64,000 nucleotides of DNA from Caballeronia sp. SL2Y3 (lineage in GTDB: Bacteria > Pseudomonadota > Gammaproteobacteria > Burkholderiales > Burkholderiaceae): NCBI RefSeq assembly GCF_022879575.1, contig NZ_CP084261.1, positions 682,001 to 746,000 of the forward strand, given 5' to 3'. Of the stretch, positions 1 through 7,752 are shown piece by piece (the stretch's first letter is position 1; each line of letters opens with the position of its first letter). The notes below the pieces were generated by a model. That model did no database searches and had not been told where the DNA came from. It saw nothing but the letters and a program-made list of their open reading frames with translations. The position numbers were made by a program, and so were the translations under genes.

Positions 1-1
1 C

Positions 2-214
2 TGTCTCCCGCAAGCAAACCTCTTGAGCGGCTTGGATGTGCAGCGAGACAACGACGGAATGATTGTCACCGATAAGCACCAGCGGACAAGCGTAGACGGA
101 CTATACGCTGCGGGCGATGCAGTGAATTCACTGAATCAGATCTGCGTCGCGATTGGCGAGGCTGCGGTTGCTTCCCTTGCTATCCATCGAACTCTGCCAG
201 CCAATCCGCTTTAG
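2..214 (+). CDS. C-terminal end of a thioredoxin-reductase-like FAD/NAD(P) oxidoreductase (partial)
   Basis: The reading frame is open from the left edge of the window, so the start lies upstream. The visible 70 residues contain the class-typical C-terminal FAD-binding motif GLYAAGDAV followed by NQICVAIGEAA, and end in an amphipathic helix (ASLAIHRTL). This is how thioredoxin reductases and related two-dinucleotide-binding flavoproteins end. The redox-active CxxC and both Rossmann GxGxxG motifs would lie outside the window. It therefore cannot be said whether this is a true TrxB or one of the many TrxB-like proteins. Family assignment is good; exact function is open. Confidence 0.75.
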   Translation, partial: CLPQANLLSGLDVQRDNDGMIVTDKHQRTSVDGLYAAGDAVNSLNQICVAIGEAAVASLAIHRTLPANPL

Positions 215-290
215 CGAGCGTGCTGTCACTCACGCGACTTGTCGGAGAATCGCGTCTAGGCCGCGCCAGTCGGAAGCAGCGTCGAACTCT

Positions 291-701
291 TATGCGTCGA
301 GACTGGCCATCGGCCAGACGCTGCGTGGCGACGGGGCAATCATGCGTGGAGTGTCATCGACGCGCTGGCGGTCACGATTCGCAGACATCCGGCTGAAAGC
401 GGCCATCCAGTCCGCAAGCGAAGACAATATGCTGATCATTCGGCGCGAAGGCGGCTATCTCGTTCGCTACTACGTCGATCTCGGCGAGCTCACGCCGGGC
501 AACCGCGAAGCCATCGAGCAGATCACCGTCGATCGGATCATCGAGACGGCGCAACGCATCTTGCATCCCTATTCGCTGAACGTGCAGGCGGTCGCGTGGT
601 TTTCCGGGTACGAGGTGGGCCAGTGCCTGACAGACCGTTTCGACGATGCCTTGGCCCTCGACGGCACGCCGCGCGAACCGTGCGTCTTCATCGCGGGGGA
701 T
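291..701 (+). pseudogene. Remnant of a FAD-dependent aromatic hydroxylase (phenol/3-hydroxybenzoate monooxygenase type)
   Basis: Translation shows about 130 codons resembling the middle of flavoprotein hydroxylases of the phenol 2-monooxygenase / 3-hydroxybenzoate 4-monooxygenase group. They read SRLAIGQTLRGDGA, then NHAWSVIDALAVT, then FADIRLKAAIQS, NMLIIRREGGYLVR, AQRILHPY and VFIAGD, the last being the FAD-binding GD motif. The pieces are in different frames. NHAWSVIDALAVT is read in frame 2 (about 338-376) and the flanks in frame 3. This is explained by loss of 1 nt near 338 and of 2 nt near 377. The N-terminal dinucleotide-binding part and everything after the GD motif are missing. The remnant is dead as a hydroxylase, although the combined frame stays open. 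Confidence 0.72.
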
Positions 702-866
702 CCCGGCTTCGAGCCGGCACAACTCATTCGCACCGATGGCTCGACCATCGAGGTGGAAGCGGCCGTCATCCCGTTGCGCGGCCATGACGGGTTGCGCAAG
801 CAACTGGTGCTTCGCGACATGACCGATGCGGTTCGAGGCCATGTGTTGGGAAGAAACCATCGCTGA
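702..866 (+). pseudogene. PAS-domain-like fragment fused in frame to the hydroxylase remnant
   Basis: Directly after the FAD motif VFIAGD the frame continues as about 54 codons with a different character: LIRTDGSTIEVEAAVIPL, then LVLRDMTD. This matches the C-terminal strands of a PAS sensor domain (R.DGS..EVE...VP....LVLRDITE), as found in GGDEF/EAL or histidine-kinase proteins. There is no upstream PAS half and no downstream output domain before the stop. I read it as a second gene fragment joined to the hydroxylase remnant by an old deletion. The alternative is an in-frame chimera that is still translated. Confidence 0.5.
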
Positions 867-965
867 ATCGCTGCTTTCGTTGGACCACTCGACGAGCCAT
901 GCGAGTGTCCCAAGCAGGCAGGGTCCGAATTCAGAGGTACGAGACCGTGTAAACCCTAGCTCACC

Positions 966-984
966 ATTCCCGTTGAATGGGAAT
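966..984. promoter_or_regulatory. 19-bp near-perfect palindrome, candidate IclR operator
   Basis: The sequence ATTCCCGTTGAATGGGAAT has 6-bp perfect outer arms (ATTCCC/GGGAAT) plus matching inner TT/AA positions. IclR-family operators are short A/T-flanked palindromes of this size. It lies about 75 bp upstream of the preferred GTG start of the IclR gene at 1058, where autoregulation would be expected. It also overlaps an alternative ATG at 977, which argues against that start. Confidence 0.45.
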
Positions 985-1057
985 CGCATTTTTGTTCGGC
1001 GGGAGCGACGTGGCATTCTGCGTCATCGGAACCGCATCTCTTCGGGCAAGACTCAAG

Positions 1058-1807
1058 GTGAAACAGGAATCCAGCGTCATTGGCGCCGAGCGTCTGCTGC
1101 TCGTACTTACTGCACTCGCGAGCCACGGTAAAGCCATGTCCGTGAAGGACATGCTTGGCGTGACCGGCCTCGCGCAAAGCACGCTCTATCGCCAAATCGC
1201 GCTCCTTAAGCGCTGGGGCTTCGTGACGGAAGACGCGGGCTGCTATGCCCCCGGTCCCGTGAGCTTGCAGCTCGCACTCGGCTTCGACATCAATTCGATG
1301 CTGGGCGAAGCGAGCCGCGACGGCATGTCGGAGCTTTCGCGCGCGACGCAGGAGAGCGTCGGGCTCATCATCGCCGTGAACGACCAGGTGATCTGCCTCG
1401 AGATGGTCGAGAGCACGCACTCGCTGCGTTGCTCGTTCGAAAAAGGCCGCGCGGTTCCGTTGCGCGCGGGCGCGTCGGCCAAGTCGCTGCTCGCCTTCAT
1501 GGCCGAGAAAACGCGCAGTGAAACGCTCGAACGCCAGTTCGCCGGCGACGGAGCCGCGCGCGCCGCCCTCGAAGCGGAACTGGAGCGCATCCGCTCGCGC
1601 GGTTACGCCGTGAGCGACAGCGAAGTCGATCCCGGCGTCTGGGGCGTGAGCGCGCCCGTTTTCCGGCGCCTCTCGCGCGGCGCGGGCGCGAGCGCATCGA
1701 TCACGCTGATGGCCCCATCGTCGCGCGCCGTGGGCCGCGAACAGCAACTCGCCGACTGGACCGTGCGCACGGCCAACGGCATATCCGCCCGGCTGCAGTC
1801 CGCCTGA
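1058..1807 (+). CDS. IclR-family transcriptional regulator
   Basis: About 249 residues from the GTG at 1058. The N-terminal winged helix-turn-helix (GAERLLLVLTAL to STLYRQIALLKRWGFV, residues about 8-60) is followed by the IclR effector-binding domain, with the typical stretches FEKGRAVPLRAGASAKSLLA and RSRGYAVSDSEVDPGVWGVSAPV. An ATG at 977 is in frame, but it overlaps a palindrome and would add 27 residues unlike the family N-terminus. The gene lies 40 bp upstream of, and on the same strand as, the amino-acid ABC transporter and hutF/hutG. It most likely controls that operon, with a formylglutamate or histidine-pathway intermediate as the inferred effector. Confidence 0.9.
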   Translation: MKQESSVIGAERLLLVLTALASHGKAMSVKDMLGVTGLAQSTLYRQIALLKRWGFVTEDAGCYAPGPVSLQLALGFDINSMLGEASRDGMSELSRATQESVGLIIAVNDQVICLEMVESTHSLRCSFEKGRAVPLRAGASAKSLLAFMAEKTRSETLERQFAGDGAARAALEAELERIRSRGYAVSDSEVDPGVWGVSAPVFRRLSRGAGASASITLMAPSSRAVGREQQLADWTVRTANGISARLQSA

Positions 1808-1847
1808 ACCTCACTCATCGACCGACCACACACTCTGGAGCCCACAC

Positions 1848-2621
1848 ATGAAACTGAAGAACCTTCTCTCCGCCGCGACTCTCGGCATGGCGCTGCTGAC
1901 GGCGATCGCACCCGGCAACGCAGCCGCGCAGGATTCGAACGTGCTCAACGTCGCGACCGATGCCACTTTCCCGCCGATGGAATTCGTCGACAAGGGCCAG
2001 CGCACCGGCTTCGACATCGACATCATGAACGCGCTAGCGAATGCAATGGGCAAGCAGGTTCAGTGGACCGACATCGACTTCAAGGGGCTGATTCCCGGTC
2101 TCGTGGCACGACGCTTCGACGCGGCCATCTCGGGCATCTACATCACGCCGGAGCGCGCGCAAGTCGTCGATTTCACGCAGCCGTACTTCGCGGGCGGCCT
2201 CTCCGCCCTCGTCAAGGCGGACTCGCCGATCAAGACCCTCGCCGATCTCAACGGCAAGAAAGTGACCGTGCAGGTCGGCACGAAGTCGGTCAATTTCCTG
2301 CGCGACAACTATCCGCAGGTGCAGCGCGTCGAAGTGGAAAAAAATCAGGAGATGTTCGATCTCGTCGGGATCGGCCGTGCTGATGCCGCCGTGACCGGCA
2401 AGCCCGCCGCGTTCCAGTTCGTGCGCACGCGCCCCGGTTTTCGCGTGCTCGACAAGGAGCTGACGACCGAAGCGTACGGCATTGCCGTGCGCAAGGACGA
2501 GCCGCAACTGCGCGACCAGATGAATGCCGCGCTCGCGAAGATCAAGGCGGACGGCACCTACGACGCCATCGTGAAGAAGTGGTTCGGCACGAGCGCCAGC
2601 ACCACGGCGAGCACGAAATAA
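1848..2621 (+). CDS. Periplasmic amino-acid-binding protein of an ABC transporter
   Basis: 257 residues. A Sec signal peptide (MKLKNLL, then a hydrophobic core to NAAAQ, cleavage near residue 27) precedes a family 3 solute-binding domain. Typical segments are [25 protein letters not shown] and [20 protein letters not shown], then [15 protein letters not shown]. This class binds polar amino acids such as glutamine, glutamate, histidine or arginine. The ATG follows a CTCTGGAGCC ribosome-binding site. It is the first structural gene after the IclR regulator and is followed 17 bp later by the permease. The hut genes downstream suggest the ligand is histidine or an N-formyl/formimino derivative of glutamate; this is inference. 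Confidence 0.93.
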   Translation: MKLKNLLSAATLGMALLTAIAPGNAAAQDSNVLNVATDATFPPMEFVDKGQRTGFDIDIMNALANAMGKQVQWTDIDFKGLIPGLVARRFDAAISGIYITPERAQVVDFTQPYFAGGLSALVKADSPIKTLADLNGKKVTVQVGTKSVNFLRDNYPQVQRVEVEKNQEMFDLVGIGRADAAVTGKPAAFQFVRTRPGFRVLDKELTTEAYGIAVRKDEPQLRDQMNAALAKIKADGTYDAIVKKWFGTSASTTASTK

Positions 2622-2638
2622 TCCGCCGGACCTGACCG

Positions 2639-3307
2639 ATGCAACTCGACTTCACGCCGGCGTTCGCCGGTTGGGCCGATATCGCGCACGGGGCGCTGGT
2701 CACAGTGGAAGTGACCGCCGCCGCGCTCGTGCTCTCGTGCCTGCTCGGCCTCCTGATCGGTATCGGCCGGCTCTATCCGCAGCGGCGGCTCGTCTACGGC
2801 TTCTGCACCGGCTATTTGATCTTCTTTCGCGGCACGCCGCTGCTCGTGCAGTTGTTCCTGCTGTTCTTCGGCTTGCCGCAGTTCGACATCCTGCTGCCCG
2901 CGTTCGTGTGCGGCATGCTCGGGCTCGGACTGTATTCGGCAGCCTATGTGTCGGAGATCGTGCGCGGCGCGATTCAGTCCGTGGATCGCGGACAAATGGA
3001 AGCGGCGCGGTCCATCGGCATGTCGTCGGGACAGGCCATGCGTGCGATCATTTTGCCGCAGGCCATCGTGCGCATGATTCCGCCGCTCGGCAACGAGTTC
3101 ATCGCGCTGATCAAGAACTCGGCCCTGGTGTCGCTGCTGACGATTCACGATCTCATGCACGAAGGCCAGAAGATCATCAGCGTGTCCTACCGGTCGCTGG
3201 AGGTCTATATCGTGATCGCGCTCGTGTACCTCGTGCTCACGCAGACGACCAACTTCATTCTTCATCGCGCCGAGCGTCGGCTGCGCGCAGGGGGCATGGT
3301 GCAATGA
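2639..3307 (+). CDS. Polar amino-acid ABC transporter permease (HisM/GlnP type)
   Basis: 222 residues with about five hydrophobic segments and an N-terminal HEQRO-type region. The EAA loop that contacts the ATPase is clear: [25 protein letters not shown], with a conserved glycine, around residue 120. Only one permease is present, so the transporter probably uses a homodimer rather than a HisQ/HisM pair. The stop overlaps the next start (ATGA at 3304-3307), indicating translational coupling to the ATPase gene. Confidence 0.93.
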   Translation: MQLDFTPAFAGWADIAHGALVTVEVTAAALVLSCLLGLLIGIGRLYPQRRLVYGFCTGYLIFFRGTPLLVQLFLLFFGLPQFDILLPAFVCGMLGLGLYSAAYVSEIVRGAIQSVDRGQMEAARSIGMSSGQAMRAIILPQAIVRMIPPLGNEFIALIKNSALVSLLTIHDLMHEGQKIISVSYRSLEVYIVIALVYLVLTQTTNFILHRAERRLRAGGMVQ

Positions 3308-4068
3308 GCAGCGCTCAACCTATCGTCAGCATTCGCGAACTCACGAAGTCGTTCGGCGCGCATCGCGTACTGAATGGCATCGACTTCGACATTGAGCCCA
3401 GCCAGGTCGTGGTGGTGATCGGGCCGAGCGGTTCCGGCAAGAGCACGTTTCTGCGGTGCTGCAACGGGCTGGAGCAGCCCGAGCGAGGAACGATCGACAT
3501 CTGCGGCCACCGGCTCGTCGATCACGGCACGATGCTCAAGGACCGCTCGCTGAACGCCCTGCGCACCGAAGTCGGCATGGTGTTCCAGTCGTTCAACCTG
3601 TTCCCGCATCTCTCGGTGCTGCACAACATCACGGTAGGTCCGCGCATGCTGCGCGGCGTCTCGAAAGCCGACGCGGAAGCCGCCGCGCTCGCCCTGCTCA
3701 GGAAGGTGGGCCTCGAGCACAAGGCGCATGCGATGCCCGCGAGCCTTTCGGGCGGCCAGAAGCAGCGCGTCGCCATAGCGCGCGCATTGGCGATGCAGCC
3801 GCGCGTCATGCTCTTCGACGAACCGACGTCGGCGCTCGATCCCGAGCTCGTGGGCGAAGTGCTGCAGGTGATGAAGCTGCTCGCCGCCGAAGGCATGACG
3901 ATGCTCGTCGTCACGCACGAGATGGGCTTCGCGAAGGAAGTGGCGGATGTCGTGGTCGTGATGGACGGCGGCGAGATCGTCGAAGCGGGACCGCCCGCAC
4001 AGATCTTTTCGACGCCGTCGCAGCCACGCACCCGTTCGTTTCTGCAGGCAGTGCTGTCGCGCGCATGA
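3304..4068 (+). CDS. Polar amino-acid ABC transporter ATP-binding protein (HisP/GlnQ type)
   Basis: 254 residues with all ATPase motifs: Walker A GPSGSGKS (about residue 38), Q-loop [12 protein letters not shown], signature LSGGQKQR, Walker [13 protein letters not shown] and switch His in [12 protein letters not shown]. The insertion between Walker A and the Q-loop ([19 protein letters not shown]) is typical of the PAAT group. It powers uptake by the permease and binding protein encoded just upstream. Expression is probably coupled through the 4-bp overlap with the permease gene. Confidence 0.95.
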   Translation: MSSAQPIVSIRELTKSFGAHRVLNGIDFDIEPSQVVVVIGPSGSGKSTFLRCCNGLEQPERGTIDICGHRLVDHGTMLKDRSLNALRTEVGMVFQSFNLFPHLSVLHNITVGPRMLRGVSKADAEAAALALLRKVGLEHKAHAMPASLSGGQKQRVAIARALAMQPRVMLFDEPTSALDPELVGEVLQVMKLLAAEGMTMLVVTHEMGFAKEVADVVVVMDGGEIVEAGPPAQIFSTPSQPRTRSFLQAVLSRA

Positions 4069-4183
4069 AACCGACCTTGATGTCGACACGCTGCGCATCG
4101 ACCGGGCGAATCCCGTCGAGATCGCCATGGAAGGAGACGGCGTGCTGGTGTGCACGTCGCTGAATACGGAAGCCGACTCTTGA
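4061..4183 (+). pseudogene. Short open frame, possible C-terminal remnant of an unidentified protein
   Basis: Between the ATPase gene and hutF a third frame reads [19 protein letters not shown] and then IAMEGDGVLVCTSLNTEADS before a TGA that overlaps the TTG start of hutF. The composition looks like real protein rather than a shadow. No start codon with a ribosome-binding site precedes it, and I do not recognise the family. It may be the last 35-40 codons of a gene whose front was deleted during operon assembly, or simply a fortuitous open frame. Confidence 0.25.
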
Positions 4184-5580
4184 ATTCATCCCCGAAATCG
4201 CTCTTCGCAGCGCATGCGCTGCTGCCGGACGGCTGGCGCACCAACGTGCTGATCGAGTGGAACGACGCGGGTACGCTCGTCGCCGTCACGCCTGACACGA
4301 CCACCGCGCCGGCGCACGCCGGGCTCGCAGCGGGGCCGGTCATTCCGGGCATGCCGAACCTGCATTCGCACGCGTTTCAGCGCGCCATGGCCGGCCTCAC
4401 GGAATACCGCGCCAATCCCACGGACAGCTTTTGGAGCTGGCGCGACCTCATGTACCGCTTCGCCGCACGCATCACGCCCGAAGCGCTCGGTGCGATAGCG
4501 CGCTGGCTGTATGTGGAGATGCTCAAGGCGGGCTATACGTCCGTCTGTGAGTTCCACTACGTGCACCACGCGCAGGACGGCAGCCGTCACGCGCATCCGG
4601 CCGAACTCGCGCAGCGCGTCGTGGATGCCGCGAGCGAGACCGGCATCGGCATGACGATGCTGCCGGTGCTCTATCAGTACAGCGGCTTCGGCGCACAACC
4701 GCCGCGCGCCGACCAGCGCCGCTTCATCAACGCGACCGACGCCTTTCTGGAGCTTCTCGGCGCGCTGCGCGCCGCGCGTCCGGAACACGGCGCGCTGCGT
4801 TACGGAATCGCGCCGCACTCACTGCGCGCTGTATCGGAGGATTCATTGCGCGCCGCGCTCGAAGGACTCGACGCGATGTTGCCCGGAGCACCCGTGCATA
4901 TCCACATTGCGGAGCAGAGCGCGGAAGTCGATGCCTGCGTCGCGGCGCTCGGCGCACGGCCCGTGCAATGGCTGCTCGAACGTTTCGACGTCGACGCGCG
5001 CTGGTGCCTCGTGCATGCGACGCACGTCGACGAACGCGAAACGCTGGCACTCGCGAAGAGCGGCGCGATAGCGGGCCTGTGCCTCACGACTGAAGCGAAT
5101 CTCGGCGACGGCCTGTTCCCCGCAAGCGACTACCTCGATGCAGGAGGCGCATTCGGCGTCGGCTCGGATAGCCATATCGGCGTGGACTGGCGCGCGGAAC
5201 TGCGCCTGCTCGAATATGGCCAGCGGCTCGTGCGGCGTCAGCGCAACGTGCTGGCCTCGCTGCAGGCAGCGTATGTCGCCGACTGCCTGTTCCAGGGCGC
5301 GCTTGCGGGCGGCGCACGTGCCACCGGCCGCGCGGCCGGCGCCCTCGAGCCGGGCGCGCGGGCGGACTGGATCGTGCTCGATCCCGACCATCCCGCTCTC
5401 GCCGAGCAGACCAGCGCGACGTGGCTGTCGTCCGTCGTGTTCTGCGAGCACGGGGAAACACCGGTGCGCGACGTCTTCGTCGGCGGCGAGCGCGTGATCC
5501 ACGAGCGCCGTCATCGCGACGAAGCGAGGCATTACGCAGACTATCGCCGGGCGCTAGCACAGCTGCTCGCCGACGCCTGA
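4180..5580 (+). CDS. hutF: Formimidoylglutamate deiminase
   Basis: 466 residues from the TTG at 4180. A GTG at 4150 is also in frame, but family members begin close to the KSLFAAHALLPDGWR segment. It is a zinc amidohydrolase of the HutF subgroup: metal ligands in NLHSHAFQR (about residue 62), VHIHIAEQSAEVD, LVHATHVDE and VGSDSHIGVDW. HutF hydrolyses N-formimino-L-glutamate to N-formyl-L-glutamate and ammonia, the four-step-plus-one variant of histidine degradation used by pseudomonads and Burkholderia. It sits directly before hutG, the next enzyme. hutH, hutU and hutI are not in this window. Confidence 0.93.
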   Translation: MNSSPKSLFAAHALLPDGWRTNVLIEWNDAGTLVAVTPDTTTAPAHAGLAAGPVIPGMPNLHSHAFQRAMAGLTEYRANPTDSFWSWRDLMYRFAARITPEALGAIARWLYVEMLKAGYTSVCEFHYVHHAQDGSRHAHPAELAQRVVDAASETGIGMTMLPVLYQYSGFGAQPPRADQRRFINATDAFLELLGALRAARPEHGALRYGIAPHSLRAVSEDSLRAALEGLDAMLPGAPVHIHIAEQSAEVDACVAALGARPVQWLLERFDVDARWCLVHATHVDERETLALAKSGAIAGLCLTTEANLGDGLFPASDYLDAGGAFGVGSDSHIGVDWRAELRLLEYGQRLVRRQRNVLASLQAAYVADCLFQGALAGGARATGRAAGALEPGARADWIVLDPDHPALAEQTSATWLSSVVFCEHGETPVRDVFVGGERVIHERRHRDEARHYADYRRALAQLLADA

Positions 5581-5606
5581 ACGCAACTCAACCGATCCCC
5601 GGCACC

Positions 5607-6422
5607 ATGAACGATCTTTTCTCACTCGAACGCGGCGACGCGCCGCTGATGATTTCCATTCCCCATCTGGGCACGCAGATCCCGGATGCTCTGCGCGACC
5701 GGTACACCGATATCGCGTTGACGGTCGCTGACACTGACTGGCATCTGGACCGTCTCTACGAATTCGCCCGCGCCCTCGGTGCCACGATTCTCGGTGCGCG
5801 CGTGTCGCGCTACGTGATCGACCTGAACCGGCCGTCGAACGACGAAAGCCTGTATCCGGGGCAGACGACCACGTCGTTGTGCCCGACTGAAACGTTTCGC
5901 GGTGAGCCGCTGTATCGCGAGGGCTGCGCGCCGGACGCGGCCGATCGCAGCCGCCGCGTGGCCACTTACTGGCAGCCGTATCACGACGCCCTGCATGAAG
6001 AAGTGACGCGCCTGCGCCGCCAGCATCGCAACGTGTTGCTGTGGGAAGCGCACTCGATCGCAAGCGTGCTGCCGCGCCTTTTCGAGGGCAAGCTGCCGGA
6101 CCTGAACATCGGCACCCAGGATGGCCGCACCGCCGCGCCTTCCGTGCAGGAAGCGGTGCAGCGCGTCGCCGCGGCGAGTCCGTTCACGTGGATTGCGAAC
6201 GGCCGCTTCAAGGGCGGCTTTATCACACGGCACGCCGGCGCTCCGCATGACGGCGTGCATGCGGTGCAACTGGAGATGTGCCAGTCCACCTACATGAGCG
6301 AGAACGCGCCGTTCGACTATCTGCCCGAGGTCGCGAAGAAGGTGGAGCCGGTGGTACGCGGCATGGTGAATGGTGCGCTCGACGCAGTCGTCGAGCTGAC
6401 TCGGAACGGCTCGCCCTCTTAG
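5607..6422 (+). CDS. hutG: N-formylglutamate deformylase
   Basis: 271 residues. Family signatures are SIPHLGTQIPD near the N-terminus, VIDLNRPSNDESLYPGQ, LLWEAHSI and VQLEMCQSTYM. The enzyme hydrolyses N-formyl-L-glutamate to formate and L-glutamate, the last step of the HutF route. The ATG at 5607 lies 26 bp after the hutF stop; the upstream ribosome-binding site is weak (CCCCGGCACC). It is the last gene of the IclR-ABC-hutFG unit, and a roughly 385-bp gene-free gap follows. Confidence 0.94.
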   Translation: MNDLFSLERGDAPLMISIPHLGTQIPDALRDRYTDIALTVADTDWHLDRLYEFARALGATILGARVSRYVIDLNRPSNDESLYPGQTTTSLCPTETFRGEPLYREGCAPDAADRSRRVATYWQPYHDALHEEVTRLRRQHRNVLLWEAHSIASVLPRLFEGKLPDLNIGTQDGRTAAPSVQEAVQRVAAASPFTWIANGRFKGGFITRHAGAPHDGVHAVQLEMCQSTYMSENAPFDYLPEVAKKVEPVVRGMVNGALDAVVELTRNGSPS

Positions 6423-6807
6423 AGTCAAATGCTCAACACAACGAGCGCCCATCCAACGGAGCAGGCACACTCGGTCCGATACACGCTCGCGGGACCTGGC
6501 CAGCGGCGAATGCGCAAGTGAAAGTCCCGCAGCGTCGGAGAATGCGAAGCGCATTGAAAAGTGCTGCGGCCTTGTGACTGCGTCGGCTAGGGTCGACAAC
6601 GCAGGTCGGCGCTCTGTGCGGAAATAACCGCTGGTTGGCTTGAACGAGACCCCTGAATGTCTCGCGCCTCATCGCGTCGAGGTCCGTTTTGAGCCGTACC
6701 CGACCCTTCCCGGACGTTCGTTGCTGGTTGCCACAGCTGCCCTCCACCGTACCGCGGTGCAGTCGGCGGTGTCCGTCCGATCAGGTGTCTCCCAGATCGA
6801 CAACAAC
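6423..6807. other. Gene-free gap between hutG and the catabolic operon
   Basis: About 385 bp between two converging transcription units. I see no convincing gene and no clear rho-independent terminator. A minus-strand open frame (6433-6747) has a Cys/Arg-rich translation without recognisable domains. It may be a repeated non-coding element rather than a gene. Confidence 0.4.
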
Positions 6808-7752
6808 CTACACGGCATCGAAGCCGTAAAGCCTCGTCGGATTCGTCACGAATATCATCTGCCGCCACTCCGGCCTGTCGATCCAGCCCGCGATGACATC
6901 GACCAGGCTGGCGTCGTCCGGCTTGCTCGATGTCTGCGTCGGATGCGGCCAGTCCGTGCCCCAGAGCATGCGCTCGGGGGCCATGGCGATGAGTGCCCTG
7001 GCGACCGGCGCCACGTCTTCATAACCGGGCGCGCCGGTCTTGCTATCCACGTACGGCCCCGACAACGTGATCCACGTGTTGCCCCTCTCGACGAGACGCT
7101 GCACCGTGCGTAGCGCGTCGCTCGCGGCTCCGCCGGGCTGCGGCACATGCGCGATATGGTCGATGACGAGCGGGCAAGGCAGCGCCGCGAGGTGCCCCTC
7201 CAGTTGCGGCAGCTTCGCGCCTTGCACGACGAGTTCGACATGCCATCCCATCGGAGCGATGCGCTTTGCGAGCGGAGCGAGCATCTCCAGCGTCGTCGCG
7301 CCGGGATAGCTCAGGTTGAAGCGAATGCCGCGCACGCCGGCGTCGTTCAACGCATGAAGCTCGTCATCGGTCACCGACGTATCGACCACAGCAATGCCGC
7401 GCGCGTCGTTGCCGAAGCGCTTCAACGCTTCCACCGTGCATCGGTTGTCGGTGCCGTATGTCGATGGCGTCACGACGACGTTGCGTCGTATCCCGAGCCG
7501 CGTCTGCAACTGCCGATACTGCTCGACCGTCGCATTGGGCGGCCGCAGCTTGGTGCCAGGCGCCACCGGAAAGCGATCGTCATAGATATGCATGTGACAA
7601 TCGACGGCATGCTCCGGCAATACGAAGGACGGTCGCTCCGAACCGCTCGACCACGTTTCCTCGGCCGCCGCCGTGCGAGGCAGCGCGGCCGTCGCGAGGG
7701 ACGCGCAAGCCAGTTCCAGAAAGCCGCGTCGCGACAGACCCTTGCTGTTCAT
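6808..7752 (-). CDS. Tat-exported amidohydrolase (2-pyrone-4,6-dicarboxylate hydrolase-like)
   Basis: 314 residues. The N-terminus carries a twin-arginine signal (SRRGFLE, then a hydrophobic stretch ending in RTAAAEE), so the enzyme is probably exported folded to the periplasm. The rest is an amidohydrolase_2 TIM barrel with metal motif VDCHMHIYDDRFP, then VIDHIAHVPQPGG and the aspartate region MLWGTDWPHP. Relatives hydrolyse 2-pyrone-4,6-dicarboxylate or sugar lactones. It is the last gene of the ten-gene operon, and its start overlaps the stop of the MFS gene before it (ATGA at 7749-7752). The substrate is unknown; a periplasmic lactonase role is inferred. Confidence 0.85.
   Translation of the reverse strand: MNSKGLSRRGFLELACASLATAALPRTAAAEETWSSGSERPSFVLPEHAVDCHMHIYDDRFPVAPGTKLRPPNATVEQYRQLQTRLGIRRNVVVTPSTYGTDNRCTVEALKRFGNDARGIAVVDTSVTDDELHALNDAGVRGIRFNLSYPGATTLEMLAPLAKRIAPMGWHVELVVQGAKLPQLEGHLAALPCPLVIDHIAHVPQPGGAASDALRTVQRLVERGNTWITLSGPYVDSKTGAPGYEDVAPVARALIAMAPERMLWGTDWPHPTQTSSKPDDASLVDVIAGWIDRPEWRQMIFVTNPTRLYGFDAV

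Noticed and set aside
2671..4068. Long plus-strand frame starting inside the permease and ending with the ATPase
   Set aside because: The upstream part is Arg/Ala-rich shadow sequence; the ATPase starts at 3304 by ATGA overlap with the permease.
6433..6747. Minus-strand open frame in the hutG-amidohydrolase gap
   Set aside because: No recognisable domain and biased Cys/Arg content; kept only as a possible repeated non-coding element.
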